DNA of 64,000 nucleotides. It comes from Paralithodes platypus. Lineage: Eukaryota; Arthropoda; Malacostraca; Decapoda; Lithodidae. Position 1 is the first letter of the stretch; the number at the start of each line of letters is the position of its first letter. Shown here in pieces: positions 50,301 through 51,311 of this stretch. Location of the stretch: assembly GCA_032716605.1 (NCBI GenBank), contig CM064502.1, positions 36,680,395 through 36,744,394 on the forward strand. Reading direction: 5' to 3'. The position numbers and the translations under genes are program-made. The notes beneath the pieces were generated by a model. The model made no database searches. It saw nothing but the letters and a program-made list of their open reading frames with translations, and was not told the origin of the DNA.

Positions 50301-51162
50301 TATCGTGGCAAGTGTATTTGGGTGGGCGATACCTCACGACGCACCTTACAAACCTGACCTAGACAAACACATCATGGCTACTGCTGAGGTAAGACACAGT
50401 AATTAACGAACACCCCCATTCTTAACATTAATCCTCCATTACAAACCTCAATGCACTAGAATAAACTAATGAAAGCATATGATTCTCCTGGGATTCGATC
50501 TCGGGACACCATATATATACAGGGAGAGAGGAGGTGGAGAGGTATTTCGGGTTCTGTAGGTCTTAGCTTAGCTCTTTAAGATGTGAACAATTATCTGATA
50601 TAATATATAATTTAACATTATCTGGTGCAACGTCATGGGGGTTATTTTGGCATTTTGTTTAATTATGTAGGGTTTTAATTGCTTGTGCCATTTTCGAACA
50701 ATGTAATTTTAGTTTACCCCCTAGACTCTAAAAAAAAAACCGCCTCTCGAGACCCCCTTCAAACTTAAAATAACGTCCCCCAGGCCCCCTTCAAGTTAAA
50801 TGTGTACATTTTTTGGTAGAAAAATTTCCCGACCAAAGGCCGGTTTCTCCCAAATTGATGGCTCGCTATCGCTCGCCCAGGAAACATCGACACCTTATTG
50901 GGTTGAACCATCATATAATCGCCAATCTAATGAGATGAAACGTCTTAAAATCTCCAAGCTAATGGAGTAAAACTGGGAGGTTCTAAATTGGCCAGCCCTG
51001 CACATAATAGGGTTAAGGTCATACCAGCTTATTCCCCCCGTCCCCAGGCTGGCTTATACAACCAATGGCGGAAAGAGATGTTGGATGAGGCGGCCAGGGA
51101 ACAACGACAGAGGGAACGAGCACTCACCAAGGATAATACACAACAGGTGACTGCTGGAGAGG

Positions 51163-51196
<34 letters not shown>

Positions 51197-51311
51197 CGTG
51201 AGGAGCTTGACCATCACCCATATATTGAGTCCTCTCCTTATAGTGCTGGTGGGGATGGTTTTCAGTACCTTGGCTTTTGTGGTTGAGAAGTCCCTTGTGC
51301 CTCCATCTTAA
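962..51311 (+). CDS. Variant ionotropic receptor (IR) gene, 12 exons, 5' end missing
   Basis: This is a divergent ionotropic glutamate receptor-like cation channel of the IR family, expected in the plasma membrane of chemosensory neurons. Exons: 962-1086, 4603-4668, 6602-6745, 7533-7624, 10201-10332, 35215-35386, 39212-39288, 40861-41020, 42964-43229, 46529-46666, 50202-50388 and 51048-51311. Every junction has GT/AG ends and compatible phase. The joined reading frame is open for 1,821 nt after a split first codon. Order: N-terminal region, S1 (about 57 residues plus the exon at 39212), M1, pore and M3, S2, M4. The S1 arginine that contacts ligand in classical receptors has a counterpart in PSRAERFEFSHP. 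The M3 motif [12 protein letters not shown] corresponds to the SYTANLAAFLT region of glutamate receptors. The first exon must end in phase 1 and was not found. Ligand and expression cannot be inferred. The second exon's donor is the weakest point. Confidence 0.85.
1087..2107. other. Intron interval, nothing recognised
   Basis: Includes a second partial repeat J (1125-1180), an orphan open stretch at 1406-1558 bounded by AG and GTGAGC, and a T-run near 1790-1806. The open stretch is out of phase with the exon at 962 and resembles no family I know. Confidence 0.5.
2108..2244 (+). mobile_element. LTR remnant of a Ty3/Gypsy family
   Basis: The segment around GTCGAGTAAGAACCTACC up to CCTGATATAACA is the reverse complement counterpart of the LTR end at 48573-48650. 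It is a diverged solo LTR fragment with no adjoining internal sequence. Confidence 0.6.
2487..2710. mobile_element. Palindromic miniature element
   Basis: The arms are GTACAGTTTGCCGCACAT on the left and its near-complement ending GGCAAACTGTAC on the right. Inner arms are C-rich (about 2540-2580) and G-rich (about 2600-2655). A (CAA)n run lies just upstream at 2412-2440. Non-coding. Confidence 0.65.
2708..2933. mobile_element. Tc1/mariner-type miniature element
   Basis: The terminal inverted repeats are TACAGTCACTCATAAA on the left and the complement TTTATGAGTGACTGTA on the right, extended inward to matching GTGTACC and GGTCCACGAA segments. The TA ends fit a Tc1/mariner target. The interior of about 160 bp is non-coding. 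Confidence 0.7.
3040..3490 (-). pseudogene. LINE reverse transcriptase C-terminal fragment
   Basis: The minus strand encodes a LINE pol C-terminus with [28 protein letters not shown] and [20 protein letters not shown]. This is the conserved tail of Jockey-superfamily-like LINEs common in crustaceans. It lacks the catalytic RT core (5'-truncated). Two related decayed copies lie at 43784-45975. Confidence 0.8.
3503..3721. mobile_element. Family I palindromic miniature element, copy 1
   Basis: Long inverted arms: TATAAGGAAGTTGGAGCTGT near 3520 and its complement near 3675. A diverged second copy is at 40162-40387, bounded on the left by TTAA. Non-coding. Confidence 0.8.
3780..4602. repeat. Minisatellite containing copies of the next exon's acceptor
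   Basis: Diverged tandem units carry GAGGGATAAACCTTTACAAC, TTTTTCTGAAGAGTGTAG and TGTTATGTGTGTTATTAGTC. The last phrase is the acceptor and first bases of the IR exon at 4603. Similar TTATTAGTCTGT phrases occur near 3920, 4200 and 4284/4517. One unit is interrupted by the element at 4288-4516. Confidence 0.8.
4288..4516. mobile_element. Family D miniature element with TTAG duplication
   Basis: Begins CCCTTTCACGCAC and ends GTGCGTGAAAGGG, a 13-bp perfect inverted repeat. TTAG flanks both sides (4284-4287 and 4517-4520). Sister minisatellite units read TTATTAGTCTG without interruption, which supplies the empty site. It is 229 bp, non-coding and piggyBac-like in target. Confidence 0.9.
4603..4668 (+). 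CDS. IR exon: N-terminal region, 3' boundary uncertain
   Basis: The exon starts after TTATTAG in phase 0. It encodes [22 protein letters not shown], matching the position of the acidic segment after the first N-terminal strand in decapod IRs. The donor at 4669 (GTGCAA) is weak. A stronger-looking GT at 4676 would leave phase 1, which is incompatible with the next exon. The acceptor is the last member of a tandem array whose other units contain near-copies of this same splice site. Confidence 0.5.
4691..4758 (+). pseudogene. Degenerate duplicate of the IR exon at 6602
   Basis: It reads LRSI, stop, then [15 protein letters not shown], aligned to [20 protein letters not shown] of the functional exon, with a similar AACAG acceptor. 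Homology ends about 50 bp before a family A element at 4808. The in-frame stop excludes use. Confidence 0.85.
4808..5095 (+). mobile_element. Family A miniature element, 3'-truncated
   Basis: Begins TTAAGGGGATGTA and carries the family core (TTTAGGTGTCGATTTTT, the AGCGATAGC block, GAAAAATTTACAAA). The right terminal repeat is missing. Family A elements are about 330-375 bp with ends TTAAGGGGAGA and TCTCCCCTTAA. Confidence 0.8.
5096..6090. other. Intron interval without recognised gene
   Basis: AT-rich DNA with two C-runs (about 5211-5220 and 5369-5387). Short minus-strand reading frames here contain C/G-run artefacts and match nothing I know. Confidence 0.5.
6091..6172 (+). mobile_element. 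Family A internal fragment
   Basis: The segment AGCTTGATAGAGGTCTAGGG and following bases match the 3' part of family A. Both ends are missing. Confidence 0.6.
6163..6310. repeat. Dispersed repeat J, copy 3
   Basis: Repeats the CTATATACTCAGGCCCAATC ... GGGACAACACAACAGAAAAC segment of 745-905 with small differences. Confidence 0.65.
6386..6594. mobile_element. Family C miniature element next to exon 6602
   Basis: Left end TTAACCCCTTCTGTACCGGT and right end CCAGTACAAAAGGGGTTAT. Inner inverted segments TTTATTCTAGCTA and TAGCTAGAATAAA are both visible. The right end stops seven bases before the acceptor AG of the IR exon at 6602. Confidence 0.8.
6602..6745 (+). CDS. IR exon: N-terminal hydrophobic strands
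   Basis: The exon is 48 codons in phase 0-0, between TTTGACAG and GTAGGT. It opens [20 protein letters not shown] and continues through [16 protein letters not shown]. The pattern WCVxVVVVSxDPxFL followed by RLLxxxxRLVVxT is characteristic of decapod variant IR N-terminal regions. A TTAA-type miniature element ends only seven bases upstream of the acceptor AG. Confidence 0.85.
6934..7529 (+). mobile_element. Family A element expanded by (AT)n, abutting exon 7533
   Basis: Starts TTAAGGGGAGATTTCC, contains the core at about 7095-7210 and an (AT)n tract at 7251-7420, then ends CCATCTCCCCTT. The expected final TTAA is replaced by TTCAG, the acceptor of the IR exon at 7533. Confidence 0.75.
7533..7624 (+). 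CDS. IR exon: N-terminal region
   Basis: The exon encodes [20 protein letters not shown] plus about ten residues and leaves phase 2 before GTACGA. It matches the segment ending the N-terminal region in decapod IRs. Its acceptor tract TCTCCCCTTCAG coincides with the terminal inverted repeat of a miniature element. Confidence 0.8.
7625..8000. other. Intron interval, nothing recognised
   Basis: The open frame of the preceding exon happens to read on into this interval, but the GTACGA donor and the match of later exons place the boundary at 7624. I see no repeat or other gene. Confidence 0.6.
8001..9673. mobile_element. Long-arm foldback element (family K), TTAA ends
   Basis: The ends TTAACCTCTCAGCTGC (8001) and GCAGCTGATGGGTTAA (9673) are inverted. 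Inverted similarity continues inward: 8570-8870 mirrors 9185-9490, with shared CAATAAAACAAGTGG and AGGGAATAACAGGGAAAATAGGTGAT. An inner hairpin lies at 8968-9095 (GGATCTTAAGAGTC / GACTCTTAAGATCC). G-, A- and T-runs occur inside. Non-coding. Confidence 0.8.
9957..10080 (+). mobile_element. Family E miniature element fragment
   Basis: Begins TTAACCCCTACTGTATCAGA and matches 45526-45660 through AACACTGACCCAG. The right end is lost beside an (AT)n tract at 10096-10146. Confidence 0.65.
10201..10332 (+). CDS. IR exon: region leading into S1
   Basis: Contains [20 protein letters not shown] and ends at LFLHKFTN, with the last codon split. The motifs VYxxLPY, VRVASWT and LFxxKFxxFHG mark the entry to the ligand-binding domain in this family. 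The acceptor CCTCCCTGACCAG at 10188-10200 is in phase. An acceptor 34 bases upstream would introduce a stop. The donor is GTGAGT, followed by a 24.9-kb intron. Confidence 0.85.
10577..10620. repeat. Perfect 18-bp inverted repeat with 8-nt loop
   Basis: Arms GCCGTATGTGTTGTCGCG and CGCGACAACACATACGGC flank the loop ATCCCATA. It lies beside an (AT)n tract at the truncated end of the minus-strand Gypsy element. It could be a rearrangement junction, or a hairpin structure. Confidence 0.9.
10617..11470 (-). CDS. Retrotransposon integrase
   Basis: The zinc-binding domain has HDVPLAGH and CSVCQ (H2C2). The catalytic core shows VVDMVG, SDQGSNF and [12 protein letters not shown], the three DDE positions. 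The frame is -1 relative to gag-protease, joined at a run of eight T on the coding strand near 11461. The natural C-terminus is lost: similarity stops around [12 protein letters not shown], and the remaining open frame to 10387 is unrelated AT-repeat sequence. Confidence 0.85.
11388..13850 (-). CDS. Retrotransposon gag-protease polyprotein
   Basis: The chosen start is the Met of [11 protein letters not shown] at 13850. The upstream open frame is leader. A gag capsid-like region is followed by the zinc knuckle [14 protein letters not shown], then the retropepsin active site RDTGASQT and the flap-side motif VDLLLGNDF. It closely parallels the plus-strand copy at 27160-29520 over its whole length. 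It appears intact (about 820 residues), unlike that copy. Confidence 0.85.
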   Translation of the reverse strand: MSYSGSVQDEDTVRDVEAEEQQHGQVVNLVNSEEDARNFLQWPVTSDRLVGMNRYGLQCLAAAIGHVCTSGMTKDDLMTCVLGWMTGVRGRVSAQSPLAELPLHSTPNPPIGVPTLSTLPQVGSDWQGGLPLGGSPGFSNIIASPPPPQGLTPEMLFHLEMAKMQHQSQQQIELAKIEERNEPARMQQQTREAELRTELESTRYCADMDLEKSRVETTGQRLGTGNRAHDQSLSHLLKLVPVFDESGVTEFFNRFEKKCREHQCPEVKWAALVSSRLVGKGLKAYDALPLESCVVYEELKKAVLRAYELQPETYRLKFRGVTKGRDSTFLEHAWDLSDAMGNWLRSEKTTTFDEMKQLMLLEQFYKCTGGDLTLNLKEKNPRTLVEAAEMADLRLSLIRGCGSAQRNDVGVKERYHPPPRNMDTHKFKSNDTKTDHKPSTASFQKGQGTFTPQYKSKGKFECYHCHKEGHMAKACPSRPPTAAVSLARSIGVFQKSSVFAGGIRSEDGAPPVKKDPEGSNPVRDAFCDHRGHGCVKWGGKKHGVQLLRDTGASQTLLKNFTGRPINAARVVVVQGVNATRSYPLVRMELEVDGVTRELDVGIVEKLPVGGVDLLLGNDFAVPASKVSPIVVAEEQADVSREELEWVEKCQVQLMACVVTRSLASRESQPNQQSSNKRRNGHEKVLKADTVESLVPAALLGDSVLAPLLESGEAPPPVTESVEAGLKETQRQQRYTRREQRDAKFDVGGGHELFRKHLDRLAPSDIRKLQLEVPEVLKCSYGAVELEEDRDAKSGDFFSLMASCIGDSKTRREVGRVGQEW
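14107..15924 (-). repeat. 5' LTR of the minus-strand Gmr1-like element
   Basis: On the minus strand it begins TGTGACGCTCACCG and ends CGTAACA, about 1.82 kb. Homologous blocks with the LTRs at 19588 and 31527 include CCCAGCTAGACTTTATTAAC and GTTGGATCTAG. The leader AAATGGCGACCTAGCTCAGG directly follows, marking the primer-binding site. Confidence 0.8.
16041..16945 (+). pseudogene. Tc1-family transposase, inactivated
   Basis: Begins [20 protein letters not shown] with a paired-type DNA-binding region (GRPRKIS linker). The catalytic motifs [16 protein letters not shown] and [11 protein letters not shown] follow (D-D-E). An in-frame TAA at 16314 and a frameshift near 16705 break it. Terminal repeats were not identified; a family B element replaces the 3' end. 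Confidence 0.9.
16950..17332. mobile_element. Family B element, copy 2
   Basis: A palindromic element with the halves CGTTTATCCCCATCCAGGTG and CACCTGGATGGGGGTTAAAC, ending GGGCTCCCTTAA. It abuts the tail of the LINE at 17333. Confidence 0.8.
17333..19366 (-). mobile_element. 5'-truncated LINE with (TTA)n tail
   Basis: The minus-strand reading pieces are RT motifs [16 protein letters not shown] and [14 protein letters not shown] (19359-19162), [15 protein letters not shown] and YVDDLTLAE (19103-18826), and the C-terminal domain [15 protein letters not shown] to [11 protein letters not shown] (18248-17622). The element ends in a triplet repeat at 17331-17361, seen as AAT on the plus strand. 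The YVDD box is intact, but a SINE insertion and breaks disable it. LINE clade not assigned. Confidence 0.85.
18262..18826 (-). mobile_element. tRNA-derived SINE inserted in the LINE
   Basis: On the minus strand it starts GTGTGGTGGAGTGGTC (A box TGGTGGAGTGG) and has the B box GGTTCAAATCC (plus 18752-18762). It then has an unfamiliar body including CCGAAACGTCAATAAA and ends in an interrupted poly-A (plus 18250-18290). It splits the LINE frame between LDEV and MKIK. The roughly 565-bp length is long for a SINE, so two insertions are possible. Confidence 0.75.
19367..19446 (+). repeat. Duplicate of the intron segment before exon 35215
   Basis: GGAGGCTGGATATGCAGTGT corresponds to 34136-34160, and TTGCTACCCTGCTTCTTCTT with what follows corresponds to 35160-35205. 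In the second copy these two parts are separated by two miniature elements. A family C element follows directly. Confidence 0.8.
19447..19587. mobile_element. Family C element, left part, split by composite insertion
   Basis: CTGAGTACCAGCGACGTGTG through GGTCCTTCGTAA matches the uninterrupted copy at 39848-40062. The remainder continues at 33920. Confidence 0.85.
20764..22299 (+). CDS. LINE ORF1 (gag-like nucleic-acid-binding protein)
   Basis: 511 residues. Three zinc knuckles: [14 protein letters not shown] (161-174), [14 protein letters not shown] (180-193) and [15 protein letters not shown] (200-214), as in Jockey-clade ORF1 proteins that package LINE RNA. Residues 220-511 are rich in Pro, Ser and Thr and end basic ([15 protein letters not shown]). 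The frame is intact. It ends ATGTTAA, overlapping the ORF2 start at 22293, which suggests coupled termination-reinitiation. Confidence 0.9.
   Translation: MALYVKFKCINNPPDDPGSHIFSITQTQIVRVFKNLNVIKIRLASQKDLDAYLNPATLKKLQSAGYELVLSPELKAACTVKILHPDKNIFNKDEDEIAREISKKNSITVCEVYKTQRQALKIRCASPQEASKLLKTGLKAFHVILLPDFLTPESWINLRQCYNCYAYGHPTAQCQKTVTCSRCAESGHSFTTCSSITLKCSNCNGPHIAISAECPFRLNVLKDTRKNAKATPTNPNQTRPLFSSHPVTAKSYASASTSHIPQSSPPTPPNINPPGPLFNREIFAQTSVLVNVALHLTNQKVTPQFNKLLNDGLTAHNLPAIMIPESWFQHSKNSHNPSLSATPLPIPLPSTSTSNSSSTTPIPQPPSANEIPEMSIPLTTENEPQDLPTQTPPLTNVTDPTLNASDPDLPNLTTPTSFMPPPPPPTPKTPTIPPQSPLKRKPTSPAVISSPELNRSRSKSRKVETPRKNTKSTSKSPSFGGVRSLSSPSPTRAPPSPHFPTHSSLHDTPSC
22293..25044 (+). pseudogene. LINE ORF2: endonuclease and reverse transcriptase, one frameshift
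   Basis: The APE-type endonuclease part shows [26 protein letters not shown] and [10 protein letters not shown] motifs include [51 protein letters not shown] and YADD (24334-24345). The C-terminal region runs to IPIFT at 25044. The frame changes by one base between about 22543 and 22575, inside the endonuclease, separating the pieces 22293-22646 and 22543-25044. Otherwise it is open. Confidence 0.9.
27160..29520 (+). pseudogene. Gag-protease of plus-strand Gmr1-like element, early stop
   Basis: By comparison with the minus-strand copy the start is ATG at 27160 (MSYTG), but codon 6 is TAA (27175-27177). The open frame resumes and is continuous from 27178, including the zinc knuckle [14 protein letters not shown] (about 28504) and the retropepsin motif RDTGASQT (about 28762) with VDLLLGNDF. 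It ends at 29520 in a T-run region where the -1 frame enters integrase. Confidence 0.85.
29511..31022 (+). CDS. Integrase-reverse transcriptase-RNase H fusion frame with internal deletion
   Basis: 503 codons. The integrase zinc domain ([13 protein letters not shown]) and the first catalytic Asp (VIIDMVG) run to GYPQE at about residue 169. The frame then jumps to the RT palm: [14 protein letters not shown] and YLDD (233-236), then the RNase H motifs [11 protein letters not shown] and YTDHHPL. The rest of the integrase (the SDQG and E motifs kept by the copy at 10617), its C-terminus and the RT fingers are missing, yet the frame is open. The order IN then RT is that of Gmr1-like elements. Confidence 0.9.
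   Translation: MYLECILYRRFQDPKRSWQEGSGVVDQLVVPRECRDSLLRLAHDIPLAGHLGVRKTVAALEKLFWWPGLMGQVVTWIARCHTCQRVGKPNQTIPRAPLHPIPVSGPPFSKVIIDMVGPLPPTSAGTKFLLTIMDVATRYPDAYPMRNGTAKTVVRNLLLYCSRYGYPQEVFVRGKRSTWRESRFERAKEVWGFVVDGSTYRCNVMPYGLKNAPATFQSLMNDIVADIPNCTVYLDDVIIYDNDFQSHCEHIEALFSQLSKAGLVVNLGKCDFVQATVQYLGFVVGLGQVSPPQQEIQAIDLFPRPTTKRQTMRFLGMIGYYRRFIRGYSTVLAPLTDLLAKDKKFRWAPECEQAFRVVKHLLCTHPILRAPDFERPFQLATDASGVGAGAVLLQTDKEGLEHPVSFFSKKFNSAQKNYSVVEKELLAIVLALRHFEVYVPAYGPVVVVYTDHHPLKFLNQFHNRNMRLTRWSLMLQEYNLDIRHIAGCENVIADLLSRVEDPG
31023..31526 (+). other. 3' untranslated region and polypurine tract
   Basis: Non-coding DNA between the RNase H stop and the 3' LTR. It contains a T-run (31387-31409) and ends CTTGGGGGGGG directly before TGTGACG, a good polypurine tract for plus-strand priming. 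Confidence 0.7.
31527..33284 (+). repeat. 3' LTR of the plus-strand Gmr1-like element
   Basis: TGTGACGCC to ATCGTAAC, about 1.76 kb, closely matching the 5' LTR. The terminal CA is lost: TAAC is followed by TTCCTGGCGAGG, which belongs to a reversed leader. Confidence 0.85.
33305..33919 (-). repeat. Short-form LTR in inverted orientation
   Basis: On the minus strand it reads TGTGACGCC to CACCTGGATCGTAACA, then AAATGGCGACCTCGCCAGGAA (leader). It matches the first part of the long LTRs, but the stretch of about 1.2 kb between GGTTTCAGCA and CCTGGATCGTAAC is absent. This is a shorter LTR subfamily or an internally deleted one. Confidence 0.85.
33920..33992. mobile_element. Family C element, right part
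   Basis: GTAAGCTGAATATAATCGTC to ATGGGTTAA completes the element begun at 19447. Confidence 0.85.
34163..34768. mobile_element. Family H miniature element, TTAA ends
   Basis: Ends TTAACCCTGCTCAGGC and ACCTGAGCAGGGTTAA are inverted, with inner CCATATGGG boxes on both sides. It is 606 bp, non-coding, and inserted in the duplicated intron segment before exon 35215. Confidence 0.85.
34794..35159 (+). mobile_element. Family A element, 55 bp before exon 35215
   Basis: TTAAGAAGAGATGGG to GTCTCCCCTTAA with the full core. TTAA is on both sides. Confidence 0.85.
35215..35386 (+). CDS. IR exon: start of S1 ligand-binding half
   Basis: 57 codons after one completing base. [20 protein letters not shown] opens S1 and [19 protein letters not shown] follows, the usual arrangement of a target peptide strand, a YAPF turn and a helix contacting the ligand cleft. 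NVT, NTT and NFT are possible N-glycosylation sites. The exon ends in phase 0 at GTGAGT. Confidence 0.9.
35437..35800 (-). mobile_element. Family A element, reverse orientation
   Basis: TTAAGGGGAGATGTGCC to ATATCTCCCCTTAA. The core reads on the minus strand (CTCGCTATCGCTGGCCAGGA). It appears full length at 364 bp with TTAA ends. Confidence 0.9.
35880..36133 (+). mobile_element. LINE 3' end fragment and intron DNA
   Basis: The segment with TGCCTTTTGTCTCCCTCATC resembles the 3' end downstream of the LINE pol fragments at 3040 and 43784, here on the plus strand. An A-rich stretch follows. Confidence 0.5.
36134..36523. mobile_element. Family B element, copy 3
   Basis: A palindromic B element bounded by TTAATGGGGGTCATC and GTGGGCTGGCTTAA. 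The centre is AT-rich. Confidence 0.85.
36628..37012. mobile_element. Family B element, copy 4
   Basis: Starts TTAACACAGCCCACC. Its halves mirror around 36800 (CTAAATTTGTACATTTTTCG). It ends near GGTGACCCCCCGG without a clear TTAA. Confidence 0.8.
37175..38143. repeat. Family F repeat, tandem pair
   Basis: Two units (about 37175-37732 and 37733-38143) share GGGAATTATGT..AGG, GGTGTCATTGGAAAGCTCAA and CATGAAAAAGAGCACGGAAG. The pair is bounded by TTAACCCC and GTGTTAA. A third unit is at 41404-41862. The central 120 bp is far better conserved than the flanks. No convincing coding frame. Confidence 0.8.
38231..38893. mobile_element. Family G element, TTAA ends
   Basis: TTAACCCAGTGAGACCC and GGGGCTCAACGGGTTAA form imperfect terminal inverted repeats. 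Inside near the left end is a hairpin (about 38251-38308, CGCACGTGATGCGT and ACGCATCACGTGCG). It contains C- and T-runs and is non-coding. Confidence 0.75.
38893..39185 (-). mobile_element. Family A element before exon 39212, 5'-truncated
   Basis: The core is in reverse (GGCTCGCTATCGCTCGCCAG) and the end is GTGCCTCCCCTTAA. It ends 26 bases before the exon at 39212. Confidence 0.85.
39212..39288 (+). CDS. IR exon: S1 segment with conserved arginine
   Basis: [20 protein letters not shown] is followed by PSRAER, leaving phase 2 before GTTGGT. The arginine in PSRAER lies eight residues before the serine of the FS-P motif in the next exon, the same spacing as the ligand-binding arginine of glutamate receptors. 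The acceptor has a long TG/T-rich tract. Confidence 0.85.
39297..39653. mobile_element. Family B element, copy 5
   Basis: Starts TTAAGGGGGGTCAACG eight bases after the IR exon ending at 39288. It ends near GTGGGCTCCCTTTAT. The arms mirror as in other copies. Confidence 0.85.
39848..40062. mobile_element. Family C element, intact reference copy
   Basis: TTAACCCTTTGAGTACCAGC to CCTGGTACTGAACGGGTTAA with inverted ends and TTAA on both sides. It serves as the empty-site model for the split copy at 19447/33920. Confidence 0.9.
40162..40387. mobile_element. Family I element, copy 2
   Basis: TTAACCTCTTGCGAGTTTCG on the left and AAACTCGCAAGTGGTCAATT on the right, with the long inverted arms described at 3503. 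Confidence 0.8.
40460..40839. mobile_element. Family B element, copy 6, before exon 40861
   Basis: TTAAGGGGGTCACCGTC to CCCCCCCCCTTAA with inverted arms and TTAA on both sides. It ends 21 bases before the M1 exon. Confidence 0.9.
40861..41020 (+). CDS. IR exon: end of S1 and transmembrane segment M1
   Basis: [20 protein letters not shown] closes S1, followed by the helix [17 protein letters not shown] (M1). The donor chosen is ACG at 41018-41020 followed by GTGCGG, because it is the only phase-0 donor that joins the next exon openly. The donor consensus is weak. A B-family miniature element ends 21 bases upstream. Confidence 0.8.
41065..41403 (-). mobile_element. Family A element, reverse, end truncated
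   Basis: TTAAGGGGAGATGGTTC then the reversed core. Homology stops at GCATGAGGGAGAA, where family F begins. Confidence 0.8.
41404..41862. repeat. Family F repeat, single unit
   Basis: Matches the units at 37175-38143, including GGTGTCATTGGAAAGCTCAA, and ends CTCGTAAGGCGTTAA. Confidence 0.8.
41863..42963. other. Intron interval, nothing recognised
   Basis: AT-rich DNA with TA-rich stretches near 42380-42460 and a purine/pyrimidine-biased block at 42460-42640. I found no exon that would fit between M1 and the pore exon. Confidence 0.5.
42964..43229 (+). CDS. IR exon: pore region and M3
   Basis: Encodes [20 protein letters not shown] (pore and M2-like), an Asn-Arg-rich loop, then [20 protein letters not shown] and IAFLTSP (M3), then [11 protein letters not shown] into S2. 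This is the most diagnostic exon. The acceptor at 42962-42963 has a poor polypyrimidine tract but restores phase 0 with the M1 exon. It ends in phase 2 before GTATGT. Confidence 0.88.
43230..43783. other. Intron interval, nothing recognised
   Basis: Contains a TTAACCCGTTCGGC phrase at 43259 resembling an element end, without an identifiable partner. No coding frame. Confidence 0.45.
43784..44580 (-). pseudogene. Decayed LINE pol fragment
   Basis: Minus-strand pieces: [36 protein letters not shown] and [20 protein letters not shown]. This is the post-catalytic part of the LINE type seen at 3040, interrupted by frameshifts. Confidence 0.8.
44600..45975 (-). pseudogene. Decayed LINE RT fragment carrying a miniature element
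   Basis: Upstream on the minus strand are VDGHRSLP and [13 protein letters not shown] (about 45960-45870), then a family E insertion, then [15 protein letters not shown] with an intact YADD and [15 protein letters not shown] (45557-45165), then a degraded C-terminus. It has multiple frameshifts. The element at 45526-45866 sits between the B motif and the YADD box. Confidence 0.85.
45526..45866. mobile_element. Family E miniature element inside the LINE
   Basis: Begins TTAACCCCTACTGTACCATA and ends near TGTATGGGTTACT. Inside, TACTGACGGCT(T/G)GCAGCCGTCGCTGGGA occurs twice (about 45780 and 45827), each a small GACGGCT/AGCCGTC hairpin. Confidence 0.7.
46047..46103 (+). pseudogene. Duplicate of acceptor and first 20 bases of IR exon 46529
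   Basis: The tract TTCTCCCTCCATACACAG plus GGTGACCATGGACTCGTGGG mirrors the true exon start. A family A element lacking its left terminus replaces the rest of the exon. Splicing here would read into the element. Confidence 0.9.
46104..46439 (+). mobile_element. Family A element fused to duplicated exon start
   Basis: Family A from the GATTTTGAGACCTTTCGCC region to ACCCCCTTAA. The first about 80 bp, including the terminal repeat, are missing. After it the duplicated intron leads to the real exon at 46529. Confidence 0.8.
46529..46666 (+). CDS. IR exon: S2, first part
   Basis: Begins [20 protein letters not shown] and runs through [19 protein letters not shown]. It is one base plus 45 codons plus two bases, with donor GTAAGT. 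The first 20 exon bases and the acceptor are duplicated about 445 bp upstream. Confidence 0.85.
46860..48440 (-). pseudogene. Ty3/Gypsy gag-protease fragment
   Basis: Minus-strand gag pieces run from 48434 ([16 protein letters not shown]) and 48104 ([17 protein letters not shown]). A retropepsin-like segment at 47558 has [13 protein letters not shown] and [11 protein letters not shown]. Frameshifts separate them and no pol is present. The protease and gag resemble those of the large element at 57000-62000, so it is a related family. Confidence 0.8.
48573..49500 (-). repeat. 5' LTR of the Gypsy fragment, outer boundary unclear
   Basis: The inner end is TGTTATACCAGG (plus strand), next to the leader TTGGCGGCAGACGGTGG on the minus strand (primer-binding site). 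A roughly 160-bp direct repeat (about 48905-49060 and 49062-49205) carries GACCTATATAAGAG and GACCTTTATAAGAG, TATA-like on the minus strand. Confidence 0.65.
49501..50201. other. Intron interval with unassigned minus-strand frame
   Basis: A 98-codon minus-strand frame (50043-49747) rich in Thr, Pro and Lys could be a retroelement gag fragment, but I recognise no motif. The rest is non-coding. Confidence 0.4.
50202..50388 (+). CDS. IR exon: S2, second part
   Basis: Contains [20 protein letters not shown] and [20 protein letters not shown], ending HIMATAE before GTAAGA. The phrase [10 protein letters not shown] corresponds to the late S2 strand (FGxAxPxxxPY) preceding the helix that leads to M4. 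Confidence 0.88.
50712..50985 (-). mobile_element. Family A fragment before the terminal exon
   Basis: The reversed core GGCTCGCTATCGCTCGCC with both termini degraded. It ends about 60 bp before the exon at 51048. Confidence 0.75.
51048..51311 (+). CDS. IR terminal exon: S2 end, poly-Asn linker, M4, stop
   Basis: [20 protein letters not shown] is the family's usual AGLxxxW helix. It is followed by a charged linker with eleven consecutive Asn from an (AAC)11 run, then [20 protein letters not shown] (M4) and a short tail ending PPS. The stop TAA is part of a TTAA sequence that is the insertion target of the element starting at 51308. Confidence 0.9.

Noticed and set aside
50470..50510. B-box-like GATCGAATCC on the minus strand
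   Set aside because: No convincing A box or SINE body nearby; too short to call.
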